DNA of 64,000 nt from Pseudomonas kilonensis (GCF_001269885.1 NZ_LHVH01000030.1:114661-178660), one strand, 5' to 3'. Positions 54,248 through 63,092 are shown, counted from the stretch's first letter. Notes: generated by a model from the letters alone, not told the origin. Made by a program: numbers and translations.

Positions 54248-55156
54248 ATGAAACGACTTCCTCCGCTGCCGGCGCTGCACACGTTTCTGATCACGGCCCA
54301 ATGCTGCAACTTCACCCGGGCCGCCGAACAACTGCACATCACCCAGGGCGCGGTGAGCCGGCAGATCGCCGGGCTGGAAGATCATCTGGGTTATGCGCTG
54401 TTCCAGCGCCAGGCACGCGGCCTGAGCCTGACTGCCGAAGGCCAGGCGTGGCTACCCCGGGTGCAGCAGGTGTTCAGGCTGATCGGGGACGCGGTCGAGC
54501 AGGTCGGCGAAAAACGCCAGACCCTGCAACTCAAGGCCCCGACCTGTGTGATGCGCTGGCTGCTGCCGCGCCTGTTGCAGTGGCAGAAGGAGCGACCGGA
54601 CGTGCCGGTGGAGTTGACCACCACGGTCCGGCACGGCGTGGATTTCCAGCGCGAAGCCTTCGACGCCGCGGTGGTCTATGGCCCACCACCCGACGCCTCG
54701 CTGGCGTGCCTGCCTCTGTTCGATGAACAACTGACGCCCGTCTGCTCCCGCCCGGTCCTGGAAGGTCCCGTGCCACTGCGTGAACCCGCCGACCTGCAAC
54801 ACCACCTGCTGTTGCACCCGGCCCTTGACGAGCGCGACTGGAACACCTGGCTGAAGGCAGCCGATGTGCACTTGAGCAATGTCAGCAAAGGCCAGCATTT
54901 CGAAACCCTGGACCTGGCGATGTCCATGGCTTCCCAAGGCACGGGCGTGGCGATTGGCGACTGGTCGCTGATCGGCGACGACTTGAGCGCCGGCCGGCTG
55001 GTGATGCCATTCGAGCTGAAGGTCAAGACCGGGCTGGGTTATCACCTAGTGCACCCGCACAAACCCCAGGTGTCAGGGCCGTTGCAGGAATTGATGGGGT
55101 GGTTGGTGGAGCAGGCACGGGCGCGGTCCTGTGGGAGCAAGGCTTGCCCGCGATGA
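54248..55156 (+). CDS. LysR-family transcriptional regulator, REP-encoded C terminus
   Basis: The 302-residue protein has the N-terminal winged helix (residues 1-60, PALHTFLITAQCCNFTRAAEQLHITQGAVSRQIAGLEDHLGYALFQR) and a GcvA-like effector domain (LPRLLQWQKERPDVPVEL... TWLKAADVHLS... GTGVAIGDWSLIGDDLSAGRLV). It is divergent from the aruI-ALDH-transporter set and probably controls it. The reading frame does not stop at the family's usual end: the last nine residues SCGSKACPR are encoded by a REP arm (starts 55131) that provides the stop codon. Expected family length is about 290-300, so the extension is slight. Confidence 0.88.
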   Translation: MKRLPPLPALHTFLITAQCCNFTRAAEQLHITQGAVSRQIAGLEDHLGYALFQRQARGLSLTAEGQAWLPRVQQVFRLIGDAVEQVGEKRQTLQLKAPTCVMRWLLPRLLQWQKERPDVPVELTTTVRHGVDFQREAFDAAVVYGPPPDASLACLPLFDEQLTPVCSRPVLEGPVPLREPADLQHHLLLHPALDERDWNTWLKAADVHLSNVSKGQHFETLDLAMSMASQGTGVAIGDWSLIGDDLSAGRLVMPFELKVKTGLGYHLVHPHKPQVSGPLQELMGWLVEQARARSCGSKACPR

Positions 55157-55216
55157 AGGCGACGCGGTCTCTCAGAGATCGAGGTGGCTGTTTCGCGAGC
55201 AAGCTTTGCTCCCACA
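55131..55216. repeat. REPIN overlapping the LysR 3' end
   Basis: GTGGGAGCAAGGCTTGCCCG and, 60 bases on, CGCGAGCAAGCTTTGCTCCC. The two arms are of different REP subtypes. The left one contains the LysR stop codon. Confidence 0.85.
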
Positions 55217-55263
55217 AATCCCCTCGCCACAAAAGCCGGGCAGGCCTCAAGCCATCAGGGTTA

Positions 55264-56283
55264 TCAGAGCAGATTAGGCGCCTGCACCGGTTCGATCTGC
55301 GCCCAGTGCGACGTGTCCTCGCGGTGCTGCTGCAGATACGGCAACACGGCCCCCAGCAACGGCGCCTTGAACGCCTCCTGGAAACGATGGGCCAGGCCCG
55401 GGATCAGCTTCAACTGGCTGCCTTGGATGTGCGCCGCCAGATGCACGCCGTGCATCACCGGCAGCAAAGGGTCGGCGGTGCCGTGGACCACCAGGGTCGG
55501 CACCCGCAGTTGATTGAGCAGTGCCACCCGACTCGGCTCGGCCATGATCGCCATGATCTGGCGCTTCACGCCTTCAGGGTTGAAGGCCCGGTCGTAGGCC
55601 ACGGCGGCCTGATGCAGCAATACCTGGCGATCATCCGCCACCATCGGACTGCCCAACGCGGCCAGCAGATCGGCCTGTTGCTGCAAGGCCGCTTCGCGAT
55701 TCGGTGCACTGCGCCGCGACAGCAACTGCACCAGTGCGGCGCTGGGTGCGGGCAAGCCTTCGGCACCGGAACTGCTCATGATCAGGGTCAGGCTTTCGAC
55801 CCGCTGCGGCGCCATGGCGGCCATGTGCTGGGCGATCATCCCGCCCATGCTCACGCCCAATACGTGAAAGCTGTGCACCTGCAAGGCATCCATCAACCCC
55901 AGCCCGTCGTCGGCCATGTCGGTCAAGGTATACGGCGCAGCCACGGGCAAGCCGAGTTTGTAGCGCAGGGCTTCGAAGGTCAGGTTGGCGCTGCCGGGGG
56001 CCTGGCGCCACGTGGACAGGCCGACGTCGCGGTTGTCGTAGCGAATCACCCGGAAACCCTGCTCGCACAGGGCGACCACCACTTCGTCCGGCCAATGGAT
56101 CAACTGCCCACCCAGGCCCATCACCAGCAACAGCGCCGGATCCGAGGCACGGCCAACGCTCTGGTAGGCCAGGCTCACCTGATCCAGATCGACCCGCTGG
56201 GTCGCAACATTGATGTCACACCGAGAAGCCGCCATCGACGGCAGGCCGAAAAACAACGCGGCCAGGAAAATGAATACACGCAT
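55264..56283 (-). CDS. Secreted alpha/beta-hydrolase
   Basis: The 339-residue protein has a Sec signal peptide (MRVFIFLAALFFGLPSMAAS), then an alpha/beta-hydrolase fold. The nucleophile elbow is GVSMGG (Ser, near residue 145), the oxyanion segment LLLVMGLGGQLIHWPDEV, the acid in LVVHGTADPLLPVMHG, and the His in IPGLAHRFQEAF. It is therefore a periplasmic or outer serine hydrolase such as an esterase or lipase. The start agrees with the signal peptide. Function beyond that cannot be read. It is convergent with the LysR gene and monocistronic. Confidence 0.9.
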   Translation of the reverse strand: MRVFIFLAALFFGLPSMAASRCDINVATQRVDLDQVSLAYQSVGRASDPALLLVMGLGGQLIHWPDEVVVALCEQGFRVIRYDNRDVGLSTWRQAPGSANLTFEALRYKLGLPVAAPYTLTDMADDGLGLMDALQVHSFHVLGVSMGGMIAQHMAAMAPQRVESLTLIMSSSGAEGLPAPSAALVQLLSRRSAPNREAALQQQADLLAALGSPMVADDRQVLLHQAAVAYDRAFNPEGVKRQIMAIMAEPSRVALLNQLRVPTLVVHGTADPLLPVMHGVHLAAHIQGSQLKLIPGLAHRFQEAFKAPLLGAVLPYLQQHREDTSHWAQIEPVQAPNLL

Positions 56284-56401
56284 GAAGAAACACCGAAACG
56301 CAGAACCCCAGTAGAGCGCGAGTCTGATGAAGTTTGTTCAAGCGCGCTGCCACAGTTGCGTGACAGTTTGATGAAGATTGCCGAGTGGTCTCCTGCGCGA
56401 A

Positions 56402-56599
56402 GGATGTATCTGTGGGAAAGGATGTATCTGTGGGAAAGGATGTATCTGTGGGAAAGGATGTATCTGTGGGAAAGGATGTATCTGTGGGAAAGGATGTATC
56501 TGTGGGAAAGGATGTATCTGTGGGAAAGGATGTATCTGTGGGAAAGGATGTATCTGTGGGAAAGGATGTATCTGTGGGAAAGGATGTATCTGTGGGAGC
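56402..56599. repeat. 18-bp minisatellite, 11 copies, fused to a REP arm
   Basis: GGATGTATCTGTGGGAAA repeats every 18 bp from 56402 through 56582, 11 times without a mismatch apart from the last, which ends GGGAGC and becomes the left arm of the REPIN that continues to 56680. The unit is CTGTGGGA of the REP plus ATGTAT flank. Confidence 0.95.
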
Positions 56600-56680
56600 A
56601 AAGCTTGCTCGCGATACAGGCACCTCGATTCCAGAGAAATCGCGTTGGCTTCATCGCGAGCAAGCTTTGCTCCCACAGAT
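56590..56680. repeat. REPIN, right of the minisatellite
   Basis: CTGTGGGAGCAAAGCTTGCTC and complement with a spacer ACAGGCACCTCGATTCCAGAGAAATCGCGT, similar to the spacer in the REP array at 35820 (CAGGCGCCTCGATTCC). Confidence 0.88.
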
Positions 56681-56700
56681 CCCCGCTCAAGGCGTCAGCT

Positions 56701-59013
56701 TCAGGCCAGTTGGCTACGCAACTGCCGCGCCGCCGCCACCATGTTCACCAGTGCCGCTTCCGTTTCCGGCCAGCCCCGGGTTTTCAACCCGCAGTCGGGG
56801 TTGATCCACAGCCGCTCGGCGGCGATCCGTTTTACCGCCTTGCTCATCAGCGCAACCATCTCGGCGGTGTCCGGCACCCGTGGCGAGTGGATGTCGTAGA
56901 CGCCCGGGCCGATGTCGTTCGGGTAGTCGAACGCCTCGAAAGCCTCCAGCAACTCCATGTCCGAACGCGAAGTCTCGATGGTGATGACATCGGCGTCCAT
57001 GTCGGCGATGGCCTTGATCACATCATTGAATTCGCTGTAGCACATGTGGGTATGGATCTGGGTTTCATCCGCCACCCCCGACGCGCACAAACGGAACGCG
57101 TCAACCGCCCAGTCCAGGTAGGCCTGCCATTGTCCGCGACGCAACGGCAACCCTTCGCGGAACGCCGCCTCGTCGATCTGCACGATCTTGATCCCGGCTT
57201 TTTCCAGGTCCAGCACTTCGTCGCGCAGGGCCAGGGCCAGTTGTTGCGCCTGGACCTGGCGCGACACGTCTTCGCGGGGGAACGACCACATCAGCATGGT
57301 CACGGGGCCGGTGAGCATGCCTTTCATGACTTTGTCGGTCAGGCTTTGCGCGTAGCGGATCCAGTCGACGGTCATGGCGTTCGGCCGACTGATGTCGCCA
57401 TAGATAATCGCCGGTTTCACGCAGCGCGAACCGTAGCTCTGCACCCAACCGAAACGGGTGAAGACATAGCCGTCCAGTTGCTCGGCGAAGTATTCGACCA
57501 TGTCGTTGCGCTCGGCTTCACCGTGCACCAGCACGTCCAGGCCCAGGCGTTCCTGGATCTGCACGGCATGGCGGATCTCGGTGTGCATGGCGTCCTGATA
57601 GTCGTTGGCCGACAACTTGCCTTGTTTGTAGGCCTGGCGTGCCAGGCGAATCGCCGGGGTCTGCGGGAAGGAGCCGATGGTGGTGGTGGGAAAGGCCGGC
57701 AGTTTCAGACGGGCGCGCTGGCGTTCGATGCGCTTGGCAAACGGCGAACGCCGCTGGCTGTCCTGTGGCCCGATTGCCGCCAGGCGCGCCTGGACCGCGG
57801 GTTTGTGAATGCGCGCCGAACTGGCGCGACTGGCCTGCACCTCGCGGCTGTCGGCCAAGGCCTGCTGCACAGCGGGGGCCTGTGGATCGTTCAGGGCATC
57901 GCGCAGCACCGCGACTTCACCACACTTCTGCACGGCAAAGGCGAGCCAGCTTTTGAGTTCCGGATCGAGGCGGTCTTCGCGCTCCAGGTCCACCGGGCTG
58001 TGCAGCAGCGAGCACGAGGTGCTGACCCAGAGGTTGTCGCCAAAGCGTTCCTGGGCCGGTTGCAATTGCGCCAGCGCCTGTTCCAGTTCACAGCGCCAGA
58101 CGTTGCGACCGTTGACTAGGCCCACCGAGAGAATCTTGTAGGTCGGCAGGCGGTCCAGCACCTGGCCCAGTTGTTCCGGGTCACGTACCGCGTCGATGTG
58201 CAAGCCGTCCACCGGCAGGCTCACCGCCAGGCCGAGGTTGTCTTGCAGGCCACTGAAATAGGTGGCCACGAGTTTTTTCAACGGCGAGTACTGGAGGATG
58301 TGATAAGCCCGCTCGAAAGCGTTCCTCCAGGCTTGAGGCAAGTCGAGTGTGAGGATCGGTTCGTCGATCTGCACCCATTCCACACCTTGGGCCTTGAGGC
58401 GGTTGAGGATTTCCCCGTAGACCGGCAGCAGGCGCTCCAGCAGGTCGAGCTTGTCGAACGCCGCGCCCTTGGCCTTGCCCAGCCACAAGTAGGTCAACGG
58501 ACCGATGATCACCGGCTTGATCTGGTGGCCCAAGGCATGGGCCTCGTCCACTTCGTCGAACAACTGTTCCCAGCTCAGGGCGAAGGTCTGGTCGGCGGAA
58601 AACTCCGGGACCAGGTAGTGGTAGTTGGTGTCGAACCACTTGGTCAGTTCCTGGGCGTATTGCGCCTGGCCATGGTCGGCACCGCAGCAACTGGCCGTGG
58701 CGCCACGGGCCATGGCGAACAAGGTGTCGAGGGTCGGCCGGCCCTGGGCATTCAAGGTGCTGTGGAAACGCTGTGGGACGGCGCCCAGGGTCAAGGAGTG
58801 GCTGAGCACCTGGTCGTACCAGGCAAAGTCGCCGACGGGCAGCAGGTCGATGCCGGCGTCTTTCTGCAGTTGCCAGTGCCGGGCCCGCAGTTCGCGCCCC
58901 ACCGCTTGCAGCGCGGCCGGGGCCAGGTCGCCCTTCCAGTAGGCTTCGAGGGCTTTCTTCAGTTCGCGGTCGGCGCCGATGCGGGGAAAACCGAGGGTGT
59001 GGGCCAGGGCCAT
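56701..59013 (-). CDS. metE: Cobalamin-independent methionine synthase
   Basis: The 770-residue protein is full-length MetE, which transfers the methyl group of 5-methyl-tetrahydropteroyltriglutamate to homocysteine. Both halves of the double barrel are present: N-terminal [28 protein letters not shown] and C-terminal catalytic barrel with [12 protein letters not shown], zinc ligands in HTHMCYSEF (His, Cys) and [13 protein letters not shown] (Cys), and the [17 protein letters not shown] segment. The ATG at 59013 is the family start; the longer frame overlaps the divergent regulator region. It is divergent from metR with 109 bases between. It replaces the need for B12-dependent MetH but does not exclude it. 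Confidence 0.97.
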
Positions 59014-59065
59014 GGTGTGCGTCCTCCTATAAAAGATGGCGCCATTGTCGACAGTTGACCCTACA

Positions 59066-59078
59066 TGAGACAAACTCA
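59066..59078. promoter_or_regulatory. Candidate MetR box
   Basis: TGAG-ACAAA-CTCA is an inverted repeat of the form TGAr-N5-yTCA, like the MetR consensus TGAA-N5-TTCA with one base change per arm, in the 109-bp metE-metR gap. Confidence 0.6.
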
Positions 59079-59122
59079 ACTTTTTCGTGTTGATCACAAG
59101 TTTTACTCATGGAGCAACTCCG

Positions 59123-60040
59123 GTGCTTGAACTCCGTCACCTCAAGACCCTGCACGCCCTGCGCGAAGCCGACAGCCTGGTCGAAGCCGCCGAACGCCTG
59201 CACCTGACCCAGTCCGCCCTCTCCCACCAGTTCAAGGAACTGGAAGAGCGCTTGGGCATGCAGTTGTTCGTGCGCAAGACCAAGCCGGTACGGTTCACCA
59301 GTGCCGGCCTGCGCCTGTTGCAACTGGCCGATGCCGCCCTGCCCTTGCTGCGCGGCGCCGAACGGGACATCGCCCGCCTGGCTGGCGGCACCGCCGGACG
59401 GCTGCACATGGCCATCGAGTGCCATAGCTGCTTCCAATGGTTGATGCCGACCATCGACCAGTTCCGCGATGCCTGGCCGGAAGTCGAACTGGACCTGGCC
59501 TCGGGCTTCGCCTTCGCGCCGTTGCCAGCCTTGGCCCGCGGCGATCTCGACCTGGTGGTGACCTCCGACCCGCTGGAGTTGGCCGGCATCACCTACGTGC
59601 CGTTGTTCACCTACGAGGCGATGCTCGCCGTGGCCAACCAGCATCGACTGGCGGGCAAGGCGTACATCGTCCCCGAGGACCTGATCAGCGAAACCCTGAT
59701 CACCTACCCGGTGGAACGCGACCGGCTGGACATCTTCACCCGTTTCCTGGAACCGGCCGACATTGAACCGGCCCAGGTGCGTACCTCTGAACTGACGGTA
59801 ATGATGATGCAACTGGTGGCCAGCGGTCGCGGCGTGTGCGGCATGCCGCACTGGGCCCTGCATGAATACAGCTCGCGTGGCTACGTGAAGGCCAAGCGGC
59901 TGGGAGAGAAAGGCTTGTTTGCCACGCTGTACGCGGCGGTGCGCACCGACATGCTCGACGCGCCGTACATGCGCGATTTTTTGCTGACGGCCAAGGACAC
60001 GTCGTTTTCAACCCTCGACGGCGTCAGTGCCGTGCGCTGA
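59123..60040 (+). CDS. metR: LysR-family activator of metE
   Basis: The 305-residue protein has the LysR winged helix (residues 1-60, LRHLKTLHALREADSLVEAAERLHLTQSALSHQFKELEERLGMQLFVRK) and a MetR-type effector domain (IECHSCFQWLMPTIDQFRDAWPEVELDL) that senses homocysteine. Start: GTG at 59123 with GGAGCAAC upstream; the longer frame begins in the intergenic region. It is divergent from metE, as MetR is in enteric bacteria and Pseudomonas. It probably activates metE through the box at 59066. Confidence 0.92.
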   Translation: MLELRHLKTLHALREADSLVEAAERLHLTQSALSHQFKELEERLGMQLFVRKTKPVRFTSAGLRLLQLADAALPLLRGAERDIARLAGGTAGRLHMAIECHSCFQWLMPTIDQFRDAWPEVELDLASGFAFAPLPALARGDLDLVVTSDPLELAGITYVPLFTYEAMLAVANQHRLAGKAYIVPEDLISETLITYPVERDRLDIFTRFLEPADIEPAQVRTSELTVMMMQLVASGRGVCGMPHWALHEYSSRGYVKAKRLGEKGLFATLYAAVRTDMLDAPYMRDFLLTAKDTSFSTLDGVSAVR

Positions 60041-60047
60041 TAGCTTC

Positions 60048-60117
60048 TGTGGGAGCAAGGCTTGCCCGCGATGGCGATTGCGAAAACGCCATCGCGGGCA
60101 AGCCTTGCTCCCACAGA
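60048..60117. repeat. Short REPIN (GCAAGGCTTGCCCGCGATG subtype)
   Basis: CTGTGGGAGCAAGGCTTGCC and complement around GGCGATTGCGAAAACGCC. Between convergent metR and GNAT genes. Confidence 0.9.
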
Positions 60118-60145
60118 AGCCCATACACAGGAAATCGCGGAGGGA

Positions 60146-60643
60146 TCACAGTTCGAGCCACATATGGATTTTGTCGTGGTATTCGTCGCCCACGCAGATC
60201 GCCATCGGCTCAAGGCCATACAGGACGAAGCCGCAGCGCTGATAGAGCTTGAGCGCCGGCTCGTTGCCGGCGGTGACGGTCAGTTGCACCAGACGCAGGA
60301 AGGGATGACGCCGGGCTTCGGCGAGGGCGGCTTGGACCAGTTGGTAGCCGAGCCCGCGATGGCGCTGTTCATCGGCGACATACATGCCGAACAGCAGCGC
60401 CTTGTGCCGGGCTTTTTCCCGGGGCTCCAGGGCCAGGCCGACGATACCGACCAACTCCTGTTCGACAAACGCCCCCAGCAGCACATCGAGCCGGCTGCCC
60501 AGGCGTGACTCCCACCAGTTGATAGGCAGCTTGGCCCGCTCGGTGACGCTGGAGGTGAAGGCCTGCGGATGCAGTGCGTACGCCTGGAGCATCAGCTGGC
60601 GATACGCCTGGGCATCGCCGGCCCTCAACCGTCGGATGCTCAC
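60146..60643 (-). CDS. GNAT-family N-acetyltransferase
   Basis: The 165-residue protein has the GNAT fold. Motif A with the acetyl-CoA-binding QRHRGLGYQLVQAAL lies near residue 92, motif B VQLTVTAGNEPALKLYQRCGF near residue 120. Start MSIRRLRAGDAQAYRQLML is typical of the family. The substrate is unknown. Its ATG overlaps the stop of the LysE-type gene by four bases (60640-60643), so the two and the Nudix gene upstream may form one transcription unit. Confidence 0.9.
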   Translation of the reverse strand: MSIRRLRAGDAQAYRQLMLQAYALHPQAFTSSVTERAKLPINWWESRLGSRLDVLLGAFVEQELVGIVGLALEPREKARHKALLFGMYVADEQRHRGLGYQLVQAALAEARRHPFLRLVQLTVTAGNEPALKLYQRCGFVLYGLEPMAICVGDEYHDKIHMWLEL

Positions 60644-61278
60644 GCCGAACGCCGTTGCTCAAACATCAGGCGCAACGCCAGCGCACCGAGGACAAACCCC
60701 ATGAAGTAGCGCTGCGCCGCCAGCCAGGTCGGGTTATGGACGAACCACGAGGCAATACCGGCGGCGAACAGGGCGATCAACAGGTTGACGCTGAAACTGA
60801 CGCTGATTTGGGTCAGCCCGAGGATGATGCTCTGGGTGAACAGCGAACCGTGTTCCGGGCTGATGAACTGCGGGAACACCGACAGATAGAACACCGCGAT
60901 CTTGGGGTTCAGCGCGCTGGTGAGAAAGCCCATGGTGATCAGCTTGCGCGTCGAGTCCGCTGGTAACTGCTGGGCCTCGAAAGGCGAACGCGCGCCCGGC
61001 TTGACGGCCTGCCAGGCCAGCCACAACAGGTACAGCGCACCGGCCCATTTCAATACTTCATAGGCCACGGGCACCGCCAGGAACACCGCCGTCAACCCGG
61101 CGGCCGCGGCGAACATGTGCACGAAGAACCCCGCCACCACCCCCAGCAGGGAGGTGACGCCGGCCTTGCGGCCCTGGCAGATCGAACGGGAAATCAGGTA
61201 GATCATGTTCGGCCCGGGCGTCAGTACCATCAGCAACGCGGCGGCGGCGAAAATCAACAGGTCCGGCAATGGAATCAT
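60640..61278 (-). CDS. LysE-family amino-acid exporter (RhtB-type)
   Basis: The 212-residue protein has about six membrane helices and the LysE/RhtB signature LTPGPNMIYLISRSICQGRKAG near residue 18. It exports an amino acid or related compound across the inner membrane; the substrate cannot be told. The ATG at 61278 has AAGGA nine bases upstream and was chosen over 61284, which is three bases from the same site. It is co-directional with the Nudix gene (24-bp gap) and overlaps GNAT. Confidence 0.9.
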   Translation of the reverse strand: MIPLPDLLIFAAAALLMVLTPGPNMIYLISRSICQGRKAGVTSLLGVVAGFFVHMFAAAAGLTAVFLAVPVAYEVLKWAGALYLLWLAWQAVKPGARSPFEAQQLPADSTRKLITMGFLTSALNPKIAVFYLSVFPQFISPEHGSLFTQSIILGLTQISVSFSVNLLIALFAAGIASWFVHNPTWLAAQRYFMGFVLGALALRLMFEQRRSA

Positions 61279-61302
61279 GAGCATCAGTCCTTGAGGCGTG
61301 AA

Positions 61303-61719
61303 TCAGCAGGTAGCGAGAAGTGTCGCTCGATAAAACGGCAGGATCACCTCGCCTGTCAACGGTGCCAGCAAAAGATTGCTGTCGCCGGCCGGGTCGATCC
61401 AGCACACCTCTTCAATTTCGGCTGCCGGTGAAACCGGGGCGTCGATGCTCAGCAAAAACACCTCGGCCTGCACGGTAAACCCCGGCTCGTTGGCCGCCGG
61501 CGCGCTGAACACGCCCAGGTAATGGGCCTGTGCCGGGTCGATCTGCAACCCCAGTTCCTCTTCCAGCTCACGGGCGAGCGCCTGCACCGGTTGTTCATGG
61601 GCCTCGATCTTGCCGCCCGGCTGCATGAAGGCCCGGGTGCCGCGCTTGCGCACCAGCAGGGTTCGACCGTCGGGCCCGAGCAACAGGGCGGCGGCGATGC
61701 GGATCAGGGAGGTGGTCAT
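61303..61719 (-). CDS. Nudix hydrolase
   Basis: The 138-residue protein is a Nudix hydrolase with a complete Nudix box GGKIEAHEQPVQALAREL then EEELGL (residues 35-58). It cleaves a nucleoside diphosphate linked to some group X with metal. Start MTTSLIRIAAALLLGPDGRTLLVRKRG is normal. It is a separate protein from the Nudix-ThiE fusion at 5549. It probably begins the Nudix-LysE-GNAT operon. Confidence 0.9.
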   Translation of the reverse strand: MTTSLIRIAAALLLGPDGRTLLVRKRGTRAFMQPGGKIEAHEQPVQALARELEEELGLQIDPAQAHYLGVFSAPAANEPGFTVQAEVFLLSIDAPVSPAAEIEEVCWIDPAGDSNLLLAPLTGEVILPFYRATLLATC

Positions 61720-61837
61720 GGGTGATCGAAGCCTTGGCCGAGAAAGTGCCGGGAGATTACAGCGCGTAGGGGTGGGAGCAAAGCCTGGTGCTGGACTAAA
61801 AATCAGCGCAGTTCCTCTGTGGGAGGCTGATGCTGTT

Positions 61838-62128
61838 CACTTAAGGTGTGTATATCCGTTTCTTCGGTAACGGCGGCTGGCGGTTCCGCTCTTACAGCGG
61901 TTCACTTTTGGAAAGAGCGCCAAAAGTAACCAAAAACGCTCTGCCCCACCACTCGGCACCTCGCCTAGGCTCGGTGTGCCCTCACTCCGGCATTGCTCCG
62001 TGGGCCCGCCGCGAAGGGCCATCCATGGCCCAGCGCGGCTAACCCGGCATCCATGCCGGGTTGCCCACTGCGCAATGCCTGCGTTCGGCCATCGTGGTTA
62101 ACGGGGCGCCCGAGATCAACGTCCACCG
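61838..62128. repeat. Large intergenic repeat of the GGTAACGGCGG...TTTTGG type
   Basis: The stretch has TTCACTTTTGGAAAGAGCGCC, CCAAAAGTAACCAAAAACGC, GGCTCGGTGTGCCCTCACTCCGGC and TCCATGGCCCAGCGCGG, which I recall as pieces of a widespread Pseudomonas intergenic repeat. Reading frames inside it are not supported. It holds CCCGGCATCCATGCCGGG, a perfect palindrome. Confidence 0.6.
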
Positions 62129-62345
62129 CGAGGCGGCCTAGTAGCCGGCCTGGCTCTTGCGGTCGTACACCTCATCAGATCTGTGGGAACCATCAGATCT
62201 GTGGGAGCAAAGCTTGCTCGCGAGGCGGCCTGACAGCCGACCTGGCTCTTGCGGTCGTACACCTCATCAGATCTTTGGGAACCATCAGATCTGTGGGAGC
62301 AAAGCTTGCTCGCGAGGCGGCCTGACAGCCGACCTGGCTCTCCCG
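62129..62345. repeat. Partial tandem array, 92-bp unit, inverted relative to 63.3-64 kb
   Basis: CGAGGCGGCCT starts at 62129, 62221 and 62313, exactly 92 bp apart. Each unit has CTGTGGGAGCAAAGCTTGCTCGCGAGGCGGCC plus (T/C)GGCTCTTGCGGTCGTACACC and two CATCAGATCT copies. It is the complement of the 73-bp unit at 63321 with a 19-bp insert. Confidence 0.88.
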
Positions 62346-62401
62346 GTCGTACTCCGGTCCAATTGTGGAAGCGAGCCTTCTCGCTTCTGCGCGCGGTGTG
62401 G

Positions 62402-62734
62402 TCAGGGTTGTGTATTGACGTTATCCAGCATCCGATTCGCCAATAAAGCGCCCAGCTCGATCAGTTGCTGAATGCCAAGGGCAACATGGCGTCGCGAGCC
62501 TTTAAGGTCGAAGGCAAGGTCGCTGACCATGGCATCGGCTGAGGCCAAAGTTTCGCTGAGGTTGGCCAGCAGGCTTTCGGTGTCGACACCGTCCACGACG
62601 GTGAACAGTTGACCTGAGGGCTTTTTCTTTTTGGCTTGAGGCTTGGGGTCGAGATAATGGTCGATGGCGCGCTTGGCGGCTTCATCGAGTTCTTGGGGAT
62701 CGGTTTCGGGGGGATTGGGTGTGGCTTTGAACAT
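62402..62734 (-). CDS. DUF6124-type small protein, second copy
   Basis: The 110-residue acidic protein begins MFKATPNPPETDPQELDEAAKRAIDHYL and ends with a helical LGIQQLIELGALLANRMLDN. It is a paralogue of the protein at 29742 (about 40 percent identical by eye in the conserved parts). A lysine run KPQAKKKKPSG replaces the Lys/Tyr-rich middle of the first copy. No signal or membrane segment is seen. Its leader has the same architecture as copy 1. It is the only gene in a repeat-rich 2.3-kb stretch. I know no function for the family. Confidence 0.85.
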   Translation of the reverse strand: MFKATPNPPETDPQELDEAAKRAIDHYLDPKPQAKKKKPSGQLFTVVDGVDTESLLANLSETLASADAMVSDLAFDLKGSRRHVALGIQQLIELGALLANRMLDNVNTQP

Positions 62735-62774
62735 AGGGTGACACTCCGTCTACAGGTTGGAGCTGCCACGTTCG

Positions 62775-62969
62775 TTTCCAAGCGAGGGGTGGCAGCCGTA
62801 CGCAGGTTGGAAAACCGGGGTAAACGAGCCCGACAGACCCGAAGGTCTCCCGCGCACAGCCGCCATAACGAAAGCATGGTCAAAAAACGACCGTAAGCAT
62901 ACGTCATGAAGGGCGCTTTCGCGCCGTCTACTTATCGGATTTCCAAGCCCGGCCGCTGAATTTGCAGCG
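62775..62969 (-). promoter_or_regulatory. Candidate structured RNA leader of DUF6124 gene, copy 2
   Basis: On the minus strand, in order: hairpin CGCTG/CAGCG (62954-62969); hairpin CGGG/TCCG with loop CTTGGAAA (62936-62951); closing helix 62849-62864 with 62791-62806 (all 16 positions pair including G-U); inside it hairpin AGACC-TTCG-GGTCT (62835-62848), hairpin near 62815-62834, and TTTCCAA (62807-62813); then ACCCCTCG and the same loop CTTGGAAA again (62774-62781). A GGCGC-GAAA-GCGCC hairpin lies in the spacer. TTTCCAA complements both loops. Not a family I recognise. Confidence 0.72.
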
Positions 62970-63092
62970 ACGGGAAAAGACTAGCGACAGCCCTTCCCAC
63001 CCGGCAACCGCCAGAGTTCGTCGGAAAAATCTGCTGCAACCCGGAGGATTGTCCGACCATTCCCACAATCCTGGTCGGCTGTCAGGCCGCCA

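Noticed and set aside
56402..56600. Long reading frames with repeated MYLWER, KDVSVG or GCICGK
   Set aside because: All three frames are open only because the 18-bp unit is divisible by three; no ribosome site and no domain.
55099..58119. 1006-residue plus-strand frame across the hydrolase, repeats and metE
   Set aside because: It is antisense to two convincing genes and reads through REP repeats.
59014..59122. Cobalamin riboswitch upstream of metE
   Set aside because: The gap is only 109 bases, holds a MetR-like box, and has no B12-box sequence.
61837..62042. Short frames inside the large intergenic repeat
   Set aside because: Sequence belongs to a dispersed non-coding repeat type and the frames lack ribosome sites.
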